This document shows, piece by piece, positions 15,427 to 23,272 of a stretch of DNA of 23,907 nucleotides. The notes below the pieces were generated by a model. The model saw only the letters and a list, made by a program, of their open reading frames with translations, made no database searches and was not told the origin of the DNA. The translations under genes were made by a program, and so were the position numbers. The DNA is from JBARCX01 sp049794535 (GTDB taxonomy: Bacteria > Pseudomonadota > Gammaproteobacteria > Xanthomonadales > Rhodanobacteraceae), in NCBI GenBank assembly GCA_049794535.1, contig JBARCX010000162.1, positions 1-23,907 of the forward strand. Direction: 5' to 3'. Positions within the stretch are counted from its first letter, which is position 1, and the number at the start of each line of letters is the position of its first letter.

Positions 15427-15453
15427 CCCCCTCTCCCCTTTGGGGAGAGGGGG
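15427..15453. repeat. 12-bp GC hairpin after putA, possible dispersed repeat
   Basis: CCCCCTCTCCCC (15427-15438), a TTT loop, and the perfect complement GGGGAGAGGGGG (15442-15453) form a very stable hairpin ten bases after the putA stop. No T-tract follows. Similar CCCTCTCCCC/GGGGAGAGGG hairpins are, to my recollection, frequent intergenic repeats in Xanthomonadales and related bacteria. It may act as a transcript 3'-end stabiliser. Confidence 0.75.
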
Positions 15454-15529
15454 CACAGCTGGCGGCGTTCATGAAAAAGTCGTGCCGTGAGGATTCATAC
15501 TCCCTGACAGCGTAAAACTGGACACAGGG

Positions 15530-16294
15530 ATGCTACGAACGTTGATGTTATTGGGATTCACCGGCCTAGCACTCATGCTGCCGGGACCCACGCACGCATT
15601 CCAAACCAGAGACAACGAACAGCACTTTGCCGCATCACTGCAGCTAGGCCCGTCGCCTCAGCTGCACTATCTCGACGCAGCGGGTCACCCGCTGGACTAT
15701 GCCGCCTTCGCGCAACAGCTGGATGAAGGCCGCAGCTACAGCATGACCCGCGATAGTCAGACCCGCATGGCTGTACTGCGCCTACGCCCGGCTAGCGCCG
15801 CTGAAGGTCAACACGGCCGATTTGCCTTCAAGCGCGGCGACGCATTTCCTCCTTTCGAGTTGCCATCCCTGCAAGGCGATACGCAACGGCTCAGCAACGT
15901 CCACGGCCGCTATACCCTGGTGAGCTTCTTCTTCGCCGATTGCGCGCCCTGCATCGCCGAAGTACCCACGCTCAATGCCTATGCACGCGAGCACGGCGAT
16001 ATGCATTTCGTGTCCGTCACTTACGAGGACGCAGCCACCGCGCGCCAATTCGTCAACGCGCATGGCCTGACCTGGACCGTGCTGCATGACGGCCAGGCCC
16101 TTACCGACACGCTGGGCATCGGCATCTATCCCACCCTGATGCTTATCGATCCTTCCGGCCATGTCGCCGGCGCCGCGGTCGGCATGTCGATGCGCGACGA
16201 CCCCGCCAAGCGCCTCGCCGACCTCAGTGGCTGGATCGAACAATGGAAGCACGTGCCGGATACGCAGCCCCGCTCTAAGCCCGCGCCGCCTTAG
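15530..16294 (+). CDS. exported TlpA-like thioredoxin-fold protein
   Basis: This 254-residue protein has a signal peptide (residues 1-23, cleavage after THA). An N-terminal part of about 75 residues is unfamiliar to me, and a TlpA/redoxin domain follows from about residue 104. The domain begins FPPFELPSLQGDTQRLS and carries the active-site motif FADCAPCIAEVP (C138, C141). The cis-proline loop is seen as GIYPTLMLIDPSG. TlpA-type proteins reduce periplasmic disulfides, often in cytochrome c or oxidase maturation. Here the gene is between putA and a regulator, so the partner is unknown; the oxidase cluster and the diheme cytochrome in this window are conceivable clients. GGA seven bases before ATG 15530 supports the start. 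Confidence 0.85.
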   Translation: MLRTLMLLGFTGLALMLPGPTHAFQTRDNEQHFAASLQLGPSPQLHYLDAAGHPLDYAAFAQQLDEGRSYSMTRDSQTRMAVLRLRPASAAEGQHGRFAFKRGDAFPPFELPSLQGDTQRLSNVHGRYTLVSFFFADCAPCIAEVPTLNAYAREHGDMHFVSVTYEDAATARQFVNAHGLTWTVLHDGQALTDTLGIGIYPTLMLIDPSGHVAGAAVGMSMRDDPAKRLADLSGWIEQWKHVPDTQPRSKPAPP

Positions 16295-16318
16295 AGCCTG
16301 CACAAAAGCTCCGCGAGG

Positions 16319-16339
16319 CCCTTGTGCATTGCGCAAGGG
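16319..16339. terminator. hairpin after the TlpA-like gene
   Basis: CCCTTGTGC (16319-16327) and GCGCAAGGG (16331-16339) pair over nine positions (one G-U) around an ATT loop, 24 bases after the stop of the TlpA-like gene. No T-run follows, so termination strength is uncertain. It argues that the AraC-type gene starts downstream at 16394 rather than at the upstream limit of its open frame. Confidence 0.4.
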
Positions 16340-16393
16340 GTCTGTGGCACATGCGTGATAGAAAGAGGCGAACGCCGGCATGATCCGGCCCGC

Positions 16394-17506
16394 ATGCGCC
16401 CGAGCGATAGCACGATGGCACGTCCCGCTGCCCTTATTGATCTGACTCACACTCACGCCACCAGCTCGACGCTGGCGACGGACGATCCGCGTTACACCGT
16501 GGCCGAGTTTCCGTCGAACAAGCTTTTGTATCTGGCGCAGATGGCGGATGCGCAAGGCATCGATTGTCGCCCGTGGTTCGCTGGCCTGGCACTCACCCGT
16601 GTGCAGATAGCCGATCCCGCATTGCGGGTGTCTTATCGCCAGGCCAGCACCTTTGTGCGCCGCGCACTGCAAGCGCTCAACGTGCCGGACGCCGGCTTGC
16701 GCATCGGCCGCGAGGGTACCGTCGGCGGCTTCGGCTTGCTGGGGCTTGCCATGATGACCTCGCGCTCCTTCGGCGAGGCCATGAAGACGGGCATCGAGCA
16801 TCACAAGATCTGCGGCTGCCTGCTCGACCTCGCACTGGAACCCGTAAGCGAACGTGAGGTAGCGCTGGTTGTGTGGCCGCAGTTTGGCGACAACGAACTG
16901 CTTCCGTTTTTCTGCGAAGAACTGTTCGCCAGCTGCCTGATGATCGCCCGCGAACTGGTCGGCCCTACGTTACGGCCATTGCGGGTGGAACTGAGCTATC
17001 CGCAGCCCGTCTATGCCCATGAATATGCCGATCTGTTTCAATGCGAATTGCGCTTTGGTGCAGCGCAAAGCCGGTTGCTGATCAGCACGCAATGGCTGGC
17101 CCAACCGTTGCCCGGCTACAACCCACTCACCGCAAAACAGGCATTGGCGTTGTGTGCTCAACAACTCACCCCGAACGGCGGCGAGCCACACCAGGAAATC
17201 GTCGCCGCCGTGGAACGACTACTGCGTAGCCAGTTGCGCCAGCAGCCCAAGCTCAATGAAGTGGCACGCACGCTCAACCTCAGCGAGCGCTCGCTGCGTC
17301 GCAAACTGGCCGAGAGCGGACGCATCTTCCGCGAGATACACGACCGCGTACGCGCCGAACGCGCGCTGCAGTTGCTACAGGCCGGCGTACTGAGCGTGGC
17401 CGACATCGGTAGCGAAGTCGGCTTCAACGACCCTCGCGAATTCCGCCGCGCGTTCAAGCGCTGGACCGGTATGGCACCGCAGGATGCTCGCCGCACGGCA
17501 GCCTGA
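16394..17506 (+). CDS. AraC family transcriptional regulator with an arabinose-binding-like N-terminal domain
   Basis: This is a cytoplasmic one-component regulator of about 370 residues. The N-terminal two thirds match the PF12625-type sensor domain found in OruR/ArgR-like AraC regulators (VSYRQASTFVRRAL, GLRIGREGTVGGFGLLGLAMMTS, SLMIARELVG-like segments). The C-terminus is a double helix-turn-helix domain (LNEVARTLNLSERSLRRKL and VADIGSEVGFNDPREFRRAFKRWTGMAPQ). Start choice is uncertain: ATG 16394 and ATG 16415 both have weak ribosome binding sites. Its target is unknown. Candidates are putA, because OruR relatives control ornithine/proline use, and the beta-helix/cytochrome/TonB/ALDH unit that begins 716 bp downstream. 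Confidence 0.92.
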   Translation: MRPSDSTMARPAALIDLTHTHATSSTLATDDPRYTVAEFPSNKLLYLAQMADAQGIDCRPWFAGLALTRVQIADPALRVSYRQASTFVRRALQALNVPDAGLRIGREGTVGGFGLLGLAMMTSRSFGEAMKTGIEHHKICGCLLDLALEPVSEREVALVVWPQFGDNELLPFFCEELFASCLMIARELVGPTLRPLRVELSYPQPVYAHEYADLFQCELRFGAAQSRLLISTQWLAQPLPGYNPLTAKQALALCAQQLTPNGGEPHQEIVAAVERLLRSQLRQQPKLNEVARTLNLSERSLRRKLAESGRIFREIHDRVRAERALQLLQAGVLSVADIGSEVGFNDPREFRRAFKRWTGMAPQDARRTAA

Positions 17507-18222
17507 GACACAATTCACTGCGCCCAAAAGCAAAGCCCCCAGCCCTAGCGTCAGGAACCCGATCAGTGAAAAGCCAGCCGTCATCGCAACGACTGGCAAT
17601 GGAAGACATGGCCAGTCACTACGACAAATAGGTCGCATTGAAATGGCGTCCGCTTTAGACCGATAAAGTCAGCGGAGTGGAACGACCGACTACATAAGCC
17701 GCCGGCCACTAAAGGCGAATCACTGCCAATGCACGCCGCCATCACCGATACCCAAGCAGATGCGGGCAGTCTTCGACGTGCGCAGGGCATGGGATGCTTG
17801 AACGCCCCGGCTTTTGCCGGTAGCACGTGCGGGAAATATCGAAGGGTTTACCTGTGACAGAGCCAAGGTCTGGTCACTGACGCGGACATGCCGAAACAGC
17901 CGATCGATCCAGGACGAGCGCATAATCATCTCCGGAGAGGATTGATAGGTGCTCAAGATAGATGGGCTATATCGCCTGAAAAAGCGATATCTCTGCAACC
18001 CAGACTTGAGTGAATTTCAACTCGAATACATAGGTAGCAGCCCGCCTTGGTCACACTTTCGAGGCCATCCGAGCCGAGTCATCAGTGCACTGAAACAGTC
18101 ACATAATCGTTACACTGGCCGCTTTGCCCCCCACCCATTGGCCGTTTTACCCTCCCCAGCCGCAGCAAATTGCGTGACAGTGGTTCATCCGCAGATGCCG
18201 TTCGAATAGGGGTTCAACGATC
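17507..18222. other. 716-bp intergenic region upstream of the beta-helix operon
   Basis: No conserved gene is seen. A GTG ORF at 17949-18209 (86 codons) has an apparent ribosome binding site (GGAGAGG, eight bases ahead) and a lower GC content than its surroundings. I recognise nothing in it, and it may be a remnant or chance. Other features are an inverted repeat ATATCGC/GCGATAT (17969-17975 and 17984-17990), a small CCGGC-TTTT-GCCGG hairpin near 17806-17819, a 12-bp palindrome at 18082-18093, and CATAAT at 18102-18107 as a possible -10 element. The unusual length suggests regulation of the downstream operon or decayed genes. Confidence 0.55.
18082..18093. promoter_or_regulatory. 12-bp perfect palindrome, candidate operator
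   Basis: TCAGTGCACTGA is a perfect 12-bp palindrome located eight bases before CATAAT, a possible -10 hexamer, and 130 bases upstream of the beta-helix lipoprotein gene. It would cover the -35 region of that promoter, the usual place for a repressor or activator site. The binding protein is unknown; such dyads are not typical of AraC-family proteins. Confidence 0.4.
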
Positions 18223-19461
18223 ATGCGTAAGTTGCTCATCACCGCCGCGCTCGGTGCGGCACTCACTGGCTGTAATGGCAGCCAGACACCTGCCGCACAA
18301 AGCCAGACCGACGCCACCTTCGAAAGCAACCTGCAACAGCAGTTGCTCGACGCCAAACCGGGCAGCGTGATCGACATTCCGGCCGGGCACTATTCACTCA
18401 AACGTGGCCTCAGCCTACGCACCGATGGCGTAACCATCCGCGGTGCAGGCATGGATAAAACCGTGCTGTCGTTCAAGGGTCAGGTCGTGGGGCCGGAAGG
18501 CCTGCTGGTCAACGCCAATGACTTCACCATCGAAAACCTCGCCATCGAAGACACCAAGGGCGATGCGCTGAAGATCAATCAGGGCAAGAACATCACCATC
18601 CACGGTGTACGCATCGAATGGACCGGTGGTCCGCAGACCACCAATGGTGCCTACGGCCTGTATCCAGTGAAGACGCAGAACGTATTGGTCGAGGACTCCG
18701 TAGTCATCGGTGCCTCCGACGCGGGCATCTACGTCGGCCAGTCGAACAACATCATCGTGCGCCGCAATCGTGCCGAATCCAACGTCGCTGGCATCGAGAT
18801 CGAGAATTCGGTGAATGCCGACGTGTACGAGAACACGGCCACCAAGAACACCGGCGGCATCCTGGTATTCAACATGCCCAACCTGTCGCAAGCCGGCCAT
18901 GCTTCGCGCGTGTTCAAGAACAAGGTATTCGCCAACAACACCGATAACTTCGCCGCCAAAGGTGCGGCCGTGGCCAGCGTACCCGCGGGCTCCGGCGTGG
19001 TGGTGAACTCCAACGACAAGGTGGAGATTTTCGATAACGACATCGCTGACAACCAGACGGCGAACATCATTATCTCCAGCTATTACTCGACCAACTATTA
19101 CAACAAACTCGGCGTGGCCGCCGACTACAATCCATATCCCAAAGGCATCGCCGTCTACGGCAATCGCATCAAGGGTGGCGGCGATTCACCCGACGGCCTC
19201 AAGCTGAAGACATTGAAGACCGCCGTGTTTGGCCTTACCGGCCGCTTCCCGGACGTGCTGTGGGATGGCTATGCGGACGCCAAGACGCTGGTCAATGGTT
19301 TGCCGCCAGCGGACGACCGCATCTGCATTCAGGATGTCAACGGCGTGCTTAATGCTGATGGCCCGCACGACTATAAGAACCCCAGCACCGATACCAAACC
19401 GTATGAGTGCACGCTACCTAAGCTGCCAGCGGTGGTGCTGAACCCGGAACCGAAGGTCTGA
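18223..19461 (+). CDS. parallel beta-helix repeat lipoprotein (TIGR03805-like)
   Basis: This is a 412-residue secreted lipoprotein. The signal peptide ends in the lipobox ALTGC (C17). From about residue 45 to 330 it shows repeated short strand-turn units such as GVTIRGAG, NITIHGVRIEW, NVLVEDSVVIGA, NIIVRRNRAESN and GIEIENSVNADVYENT, the right-handed parallel beta-helix pattern seen in pectate lyases, NosD and carbohydrate-active proteins. It corresponds to a family (TIGR03805) described as being encoded next to an HNE_0200/SO2930-type protein; that partner is the next gene, seven bases away. No known catalytic residues can be assigned, so polysaccharide-lyase activity should not be assumed. 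AGGGG about ten bases before ATG 18223 supports the start. Confidence 0.9.
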   Translation: MRKLLITAALGAALTGCNGSQTPAAQSQTDATFESNLQQQLLDAKPGSVIDIPAGHYSLKRGLSLRTDGVTIRGAGMDKTVLSFKGQVVGPEGLLVNANDFTIENLAIEDTKGDALKINQGKNITIHGVRIEWTGGPQTTNGAYGLYPVKTQNVLVEDSVVIGASDAGIYVGQSNNIIVRRNRAESNVAGIEIENSVNADVYENTATKNTGGILVFNMPNLSQAGHASRVFKNKVFANNTDNFAAKGAAVASVPAGSGVVVNSNDKVEIFDNDIADNQTANIIISSYYSTNYYNKLGVAADYNPYPKGIAVYGNRIKGGGDSPDGLKLKTLKTAVFGLTGRFPDVLWDGYADAKTLVNGLPPADDRICIQDVNGVLNADGPHDYKNPSTDTKPYECTLPKLPAVVLNPEPKV

Positions 19462-19468
19462 ACGCGCA

Positions 19469-20635
19469 ATGCTATCGATGCTGATGATCTATCGCCGATG
19501 GACGCTCCTGTTACTCGCCATGTTGCTGCTAACAGCCTGCCACCGCGGCATGGACCCGGTGGCATTCCAAGCTGATGGCCGACCGCCAAAGCTAAGTGAC
19601 TGGCACGTGGTGGAAGCGCATGACGGCAAGCTGATGCTCAACGTAGGCGTGGTGCCGTACGACCTCAACACGCCACTGTTTACCGATTACGCGCACAAGC
19701 TGCGCACGATCTGGATGCCCAAGGGGGTATCGGCGAAGTACAGCCTCACCGACACATTCGATTTCCCGGTCGGCACGATCATCAGCAAGACGTTCTTCTA
19801 TCCATTACCCAAGGGTGAGTCTTCTCGCAACGCCACCGATGTAGCGCGCACCTACGACACAAGCCGCGATTTCGCCGGCCAAGGGCTCGATCTGGCACAC
19901 GTGCATCTGGTCGAAACGCGCATCCTGGTACGTCGTAAAGACGGTTGGGCCGCAATGCCCTACGTGTGGAACGATGATCAGACCGACGCCACGCTCGAAC
20001 GCACCGGTGCAGTGATTCCACTGGCGTTGGTGGCCGACGATGGTACGCACGAATCCTTCAACTACGTGGTGCCGGATGAAAGCCAGTGCTCGAGTTGTCA
20101 TGCGCACGATTGGGTGACTCGCGCGATTCAACCGATTGGCCCGAAAGCACGTCACCTCAATCGCGATTATCGCTACGCGGACGGTGACGAGAACGAACTC
20201 GAACACCTCATGCGCGTGGGTTATCTCACCGGAGCACCCGCGCCCGCCGATGCACCGCGCAACGCGAACTGGATGGATAGCCGCGCCACGCTCGATGCGC
20301 GTGCACGTGCCTACCTCGACATCAACTGCGGGCATTGCCACAACCCGAAGGGTGCTGCCAACACCACCGGGCTAACACTGGATATTGCTACACCCGAGGA
20401 TCGCCACCTTGGTATCTGCAAACCGCCGACCGCGGCTGGCAGAGGTACGGGCGACCACTTCTTCGACATCGTCCCTGGCAAACCGGACGACTCCATTCTG
20501 CCGTACCGACTGGGTTCCGCCGAACCGGGCGTGATGATGCCGGAGCTGGGTCGCAGCACAGTGCACCGCGAGGGCGTGGCATTGATCAAGGCATGGATCA
20601 CGGCGCAGCAGGGGGCTTGCGTCGCGCTTCATTGA
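19469..20635 (+). CDS. diheme c-type cytochrome lipoprotein (SO2930/HNE_0200-like)
   Basis: This 388-residue exported lipoprotein has the signal peptide lipobox LLTAC (C24). It contains two heme c attachment motifs, CSSCH (residues 207-211) and CGHCH (287-291), and a later GVMMPELG segment (about 354-361) that could supply an axial methionine. The N-terminal 180 residues form an unfamiliar domain with several aromatic beta-strand-like stretches (PYDLNTPLFTDYAHKLRTIW). The pattern fits the TIGR03806 family, named after HNE_0200 and now described as SO2930-type diheme cytochromes. It is the operon partner of the beta-helix protein. A role as periplasmic electron acceptor or oxidoreductase is inferred. 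The start has no strong ribosome binding site, suggesting translational coupling to the preceding gene. Confidence 0.9.
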   Translation: MLSMLMIYRRWTLLLLAMLLLTACHRGMDPVAFQADGRPPKLSDWHVVEAHDGKLMLNVGVVPYDLNTPLFTDYAHKLRTIWMPKGVSAKYSLTDTFDFPVGTIISKTFFYPLPKGESSRNATDVARTYDTSRDFAGQGLDLAHVHLVETRILVRRKDGWAAMPYVWNDDQTDATLERTGAVIPLALVADDGTHESFNYVVPDESQCSSCHAHDWVTRAIQPIGPKARHLNRDYRYADGDENELEHLMRVGYLTGAPAPADAPRNANWMDSRATLDARARAYLDINCGHCHNPKGAANTTGLTLDIATPEDRHLGICKPPTAAGRGTGDHFFDIVPGKPDDSILPYRLGSAEPGVMMPELGRSTVHREGVALIKAWITAQQGACVALH

Positions 20636-20686
20636 ATCACTCTGCATTGAATCATGTTGCACTGAATCAGGCTCCACTGAATCACT
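20627..20686. repeat. four tandem 15-bp repeats between the diheme cytochrome and TonB receptor genes
   Basis: TGAATCA recurs at 20633, 20648, 20663 and 20678, exactly 15 bp apart, within a unit of consensus CTNCAYTGAATCANN. The first copy includes the last two sense codons and stop codon of the cytochrome gene, so the stop is repeated in frame four times. Each TGAATCA is a TGA-N-TCA dyad. The array ends about 80 bases before the receptor start. It could be a diverged slippage duplication or a multi-copy protein or RNA binding site. Confidence 0.85.
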
Positions 20687-20764
20687 CATCGAGATATTCA
20701 CGAGACATGCGGACGCAACGGCCCATTCGTGGCCGTGCGTCCCGACGCAAGGGGGAACGCCGGG

Positions 20765-23263
20765 ATGACGATGCGCCAACGACCACTGTCCACTTCGCTA
20801 CGCCGACTGCTCTGCAGCAGCACTGCGCTACTGCTGTGCATACCACTCGCAGCGCACGCTGCCGCTGATACGCCGGCGCAAGACACCAGCGCGAATACAC
20901 CACAGGCCAGTCCCGTTCCTGCCAAACAGAGTGCGAGCAAGCCCGACCCGACCAAGGCCAAACTGCTCGGCAATGTCACGGTGACGGCGCAGAGCCGTAC
21001 GCAGGAAATGCAGTCGGTACCGATTCCGCTGCAGATCATCACCGCCAAGCAAATCGATACGCTGGCCGCCACCGATCTCAGCAAGATGTCGCTGTTCGTG
21101 CCTGGCCTGGTGGTCGATGGAAGCCAACCAACCCAGCCCAGTTACGAGCTACGCGGCATTAGCACGAGCGACTTTGGCGTCGGTACTGAATCCGCTATCG
21201 GCGTGTATATCGATGGCGTCTACGCGGCGCGCTCGGGTGGTGCGCTACTGGCCTTCAACGACATCCAGCGCATCGAAGTGCTGAAGGGGCCACAAGGCAC
21301 GCTGTTCGGGCGCAACGCGGCAGGTGGTGCCATCTCGATTATCACGAACGAGCCCACCGACACCTTTGAAGGCAAGGCGCGCATACGCATCGGTAACGAT
21401 GGCATGCGCTACGCCGATGCCTTACTCAACATTCCGCTCAACAAAGACATGGCACTGCGCATCAGCGTGCTCGATAACCAAAGCGATGGCTGGATCAAGG
21501 ATCAGGCCAATGGACAGCACTACGGTCGCAATGACGATTGGGGCAGTCGCATGGTCTATCGCTGGAACATTACGCCCGACACGCGTGTGCTGTTGTCATG
21601 GGATCACGAACGACTCGATCAGGCGCCGCGCCCGGCGATCGGCTTGATCGCACTATCGAACGACACCAATCAACGACCGCCGTTTCCGCCGGATCCGTCG
21701 ACTTACCTCAACGCATTGACGGCACCGCTCTACAACGACGCGGTGAATGCTGCCGAGACGCGGCGCTTCGATGGCTCCACGCTGACCGTCGACCACTCCT
21801 TCAGCTGGGGAAGTTTCACGTCGACCACCGCATGGCGGCACTTCAATACATACAACGATGAGGACAACGACGGTACCGATCACATCGTCACGTATCTGGA
21901 CACCGCCAATATCGAGCACAACAACAGCTGGTATCAGGAATTCAAACTGGCCGGCAACAACGACCTCATGGATTGGGTGTCGGGTGTGAGTTTCTATTCG
22001 GAGCAGGCGCGTCAAGCCAGTCAAACCAACGTCTACACCGATAGCCTCGATACGCTGGCGCAAAACGTGATGGGAGTGGGCACACCGCTGACCGAGATCA
22101 GCCAGGGACTGGCGGCGATGGGCGTCCCCTATACCTTGCTCGGCAATCCGTGGCGCGAACAGATCAGCAATGACGGCAACTTCAAAGCGTATGCTGCCTT
22201 CGGCGACGTGATCTGGCATCTCAGCGACAACCTCGATTTGACCACCGGTATCCGCTACACCCGCGACCAGAAAGATTTCTCCTGGTACAACATGCCGCGC
22301 CAGGCACCTCAGTTCGATGCCACCGTACAAGCGCTGACGAATGCCGGCATCATCGAGCTATTACCGCCGCAAGCTCAGGCCGCATTGGCGGCTTTCGGTA
22401 ACAACATTATCTTCACTAACGCTGTCGGCATTCCGGTGAGTACCAGCCACACCTGGAACGATGTCAGCCCACGCGCCGTGCTCAGCTATAAGTTCACTCC
22501 CGACGTTATGGGCTACGCCTCGGTCACCAAGGGCTACAAAGCGGGCGGCTACAACAGCCTGCAGGTGGGCTCAATCTACGCGCCAGAAAAAGTCTGGAAC
22601 TACGAGGCAGGCATCAAGACCGTGGTGCCGGAATACAACTTGCTGTTCAACGCCTCGGCGTACTACTACCGCTATACCAACCTGCAATCCTCGGTGCTGG
22701 ATCCGAACAGCACCGGCTCGGGCGTGCCCTTCTACATCGTCAGTAGCAGCGATCAGGAGGCCAAGGGCCTGGAGCTAGAAGCGCAATGGCAACCCGTGGA
22801 AAACGTGCGACTGAACTTCACCAGCGCCTATATCGATAGCACTTACCGTAAAGGCATTGATACTTCCGGCCAGAGCTTGGCCGGCCAACCGACCGGTGAG
22901 CCATTCTTATCGTTCACCGCAGGCGCCAGCTATACCTGGCACGGTGTTAGAAACGGTGACCTGGAATTCGACATGCAGTACGCGTACCGCGGCCGGACGC
23001 GCTGCAATATCGATTCAGGGGTACAAGGGTCATGCCTGTCTACGCCGTATTTCACTATCGGCACATCGACCCAACGCACCGATGCACGCCTCGATTGGCA
23101 CACCACCGACGACCGCTGGGGCGTAGGCTTGTTCGTCAACAATCTCTTCAACAAACGCTACGTCACCGGTATTGGCAACTACACCACCAATGTCTTCGGC
23201 ACACCCTATGCCACCATCACGCCGCCACGGGTGTGGGGTCTAGAGCTACGCACCAAGTTCTGA
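20765..23263 (+). CDS. TonB-dependent outer membrane receptor
   Basis: This is an 832-residue outer-membrane transporter energised by TonB-ExbBD. It has a signal peptide ending near AHAAAD and a short Ala/Pro linker. VTVTAQ is a possible TonB box. A plug domain follows (IDTLAATDLSKMSLFVPGLVV, YELRGIST, IGVYIDGVYAARSGG, IERIEVLKGPQGTLFGRN-like segment, GGAISIIT), then a barrel with LSYKFTPDVMGYASVTKGYKAGGYN and a C-terminal aromatic residue (LELRTKF). The type is common in Xanthomonadales and sphingomonads for plant-derived or other carbon ligands. No siderophore or Fur context is visible, so an iron ligand is not favoured. ATG 20765 is chosen because AGGGGG precedes it; a GTG at 20729 and ATG 20771 are alternatives. 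The tandem 15-bp repeats lie just upstream. Confidence 0.93.
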   Translation: MTMRQRPLSTSLRRLLCSSTALLLCIPLAAHAAADTPAQDTSANTPQASPVPAKQSASKPDPTKAKLLGNVTVTAQSRTQEMQSVPIPLQIITAKQIDTLAATDLSKMSLFVPGLVVDGSQPTQPSYELRGISTSDFGVGTESAIGVYIDGVYAARSGGALLAFNDIQRIEVLKGPQGTLFGRNAAGGAISIITNEPTDTFEGKARIRIGNDGMRYADALLNIPLNKDMALRISVLDNQSDGWIKDQANGQHYGRNDDWGSRMVYRWNITPDTRVLLSWDHERLDQAPRPAIGLIALSNDTNQRPPFPPDPSTYLNALTAPLYNDAVNAAETRRFDGSTLTVDHSFSWGSFTSTTAWRHFNTYNDEDNDGTDHIVTYLDTANIEHNNSWYQEFKLAGNNDLMDWVSGVSFYSEQARQASQTNVYTDSLDTLAQNVMGVGTPLTEISQGLAAMGVPYTLLGNPWREQISNDGNFKAYAAFGDVIWHLSDNLDLTTGIRYTRDQKDFSWYNMPRQAPQFDATVQALTNAGIIELLPPQAQAALAAFGNNIIFTNAVGIPVSTSHTWNDVSPRAVLSYKFTPDVMGYASVTKGYKAGGYNSLQVGSIYAPEKVWNYEAGIKTVVPEYNLLFNASAYYYRYTNLQSSVLDPNSTGSGVPFYIVSSSDQEAKGLELEAQWQPVENVRLNFTSAYIDSTYRKGIDTSGQSLAGQPTGEPFLSFTAGASYTWHGVRNGDLEFDMQYAYRGRTRCNIDSGVQGSCLSTPYFTIGTSTQRTDARLDWHTTDDRWGVGLFVNNLFNKRYVTGIGNYTTNVFGTPYATITPPRVWGLELRTKF

Positions 23264-23272
23264 GCACACCTC

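Noticed and set aside
15782..16804. 340-codon minus-strand ORF spanning the TlpA-like gene and regulator start
   Set aside because: It crosses two well-supported plus-strand genes and their intergenic hairpin; composition is that of a shadow frame.
17375..17638. Minus-strand ORF with a hydrophobic stretch (GFSLIGFLTLGLGALLLGAV)
   Set aside because: The stretch could be a membrane helix, but the remainder is antisense to the end of the AraC gene and there is no convincing start or ribosome binding site.
20627..20686. CRISPR array
   Set aside because: Repeats are 15 bp with no spacers between them and only four copies; no cas genes are present.
20335..20868. 177-codon plus-strand ORF containing LNHxA pentapeptide-like repeats
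   Set aside because: The repeats come from the 15-bp DNA array; the flanking sequence is a shadow of the cytochrome and receptor genes, so it is not a pentapeptide-repeat protein.
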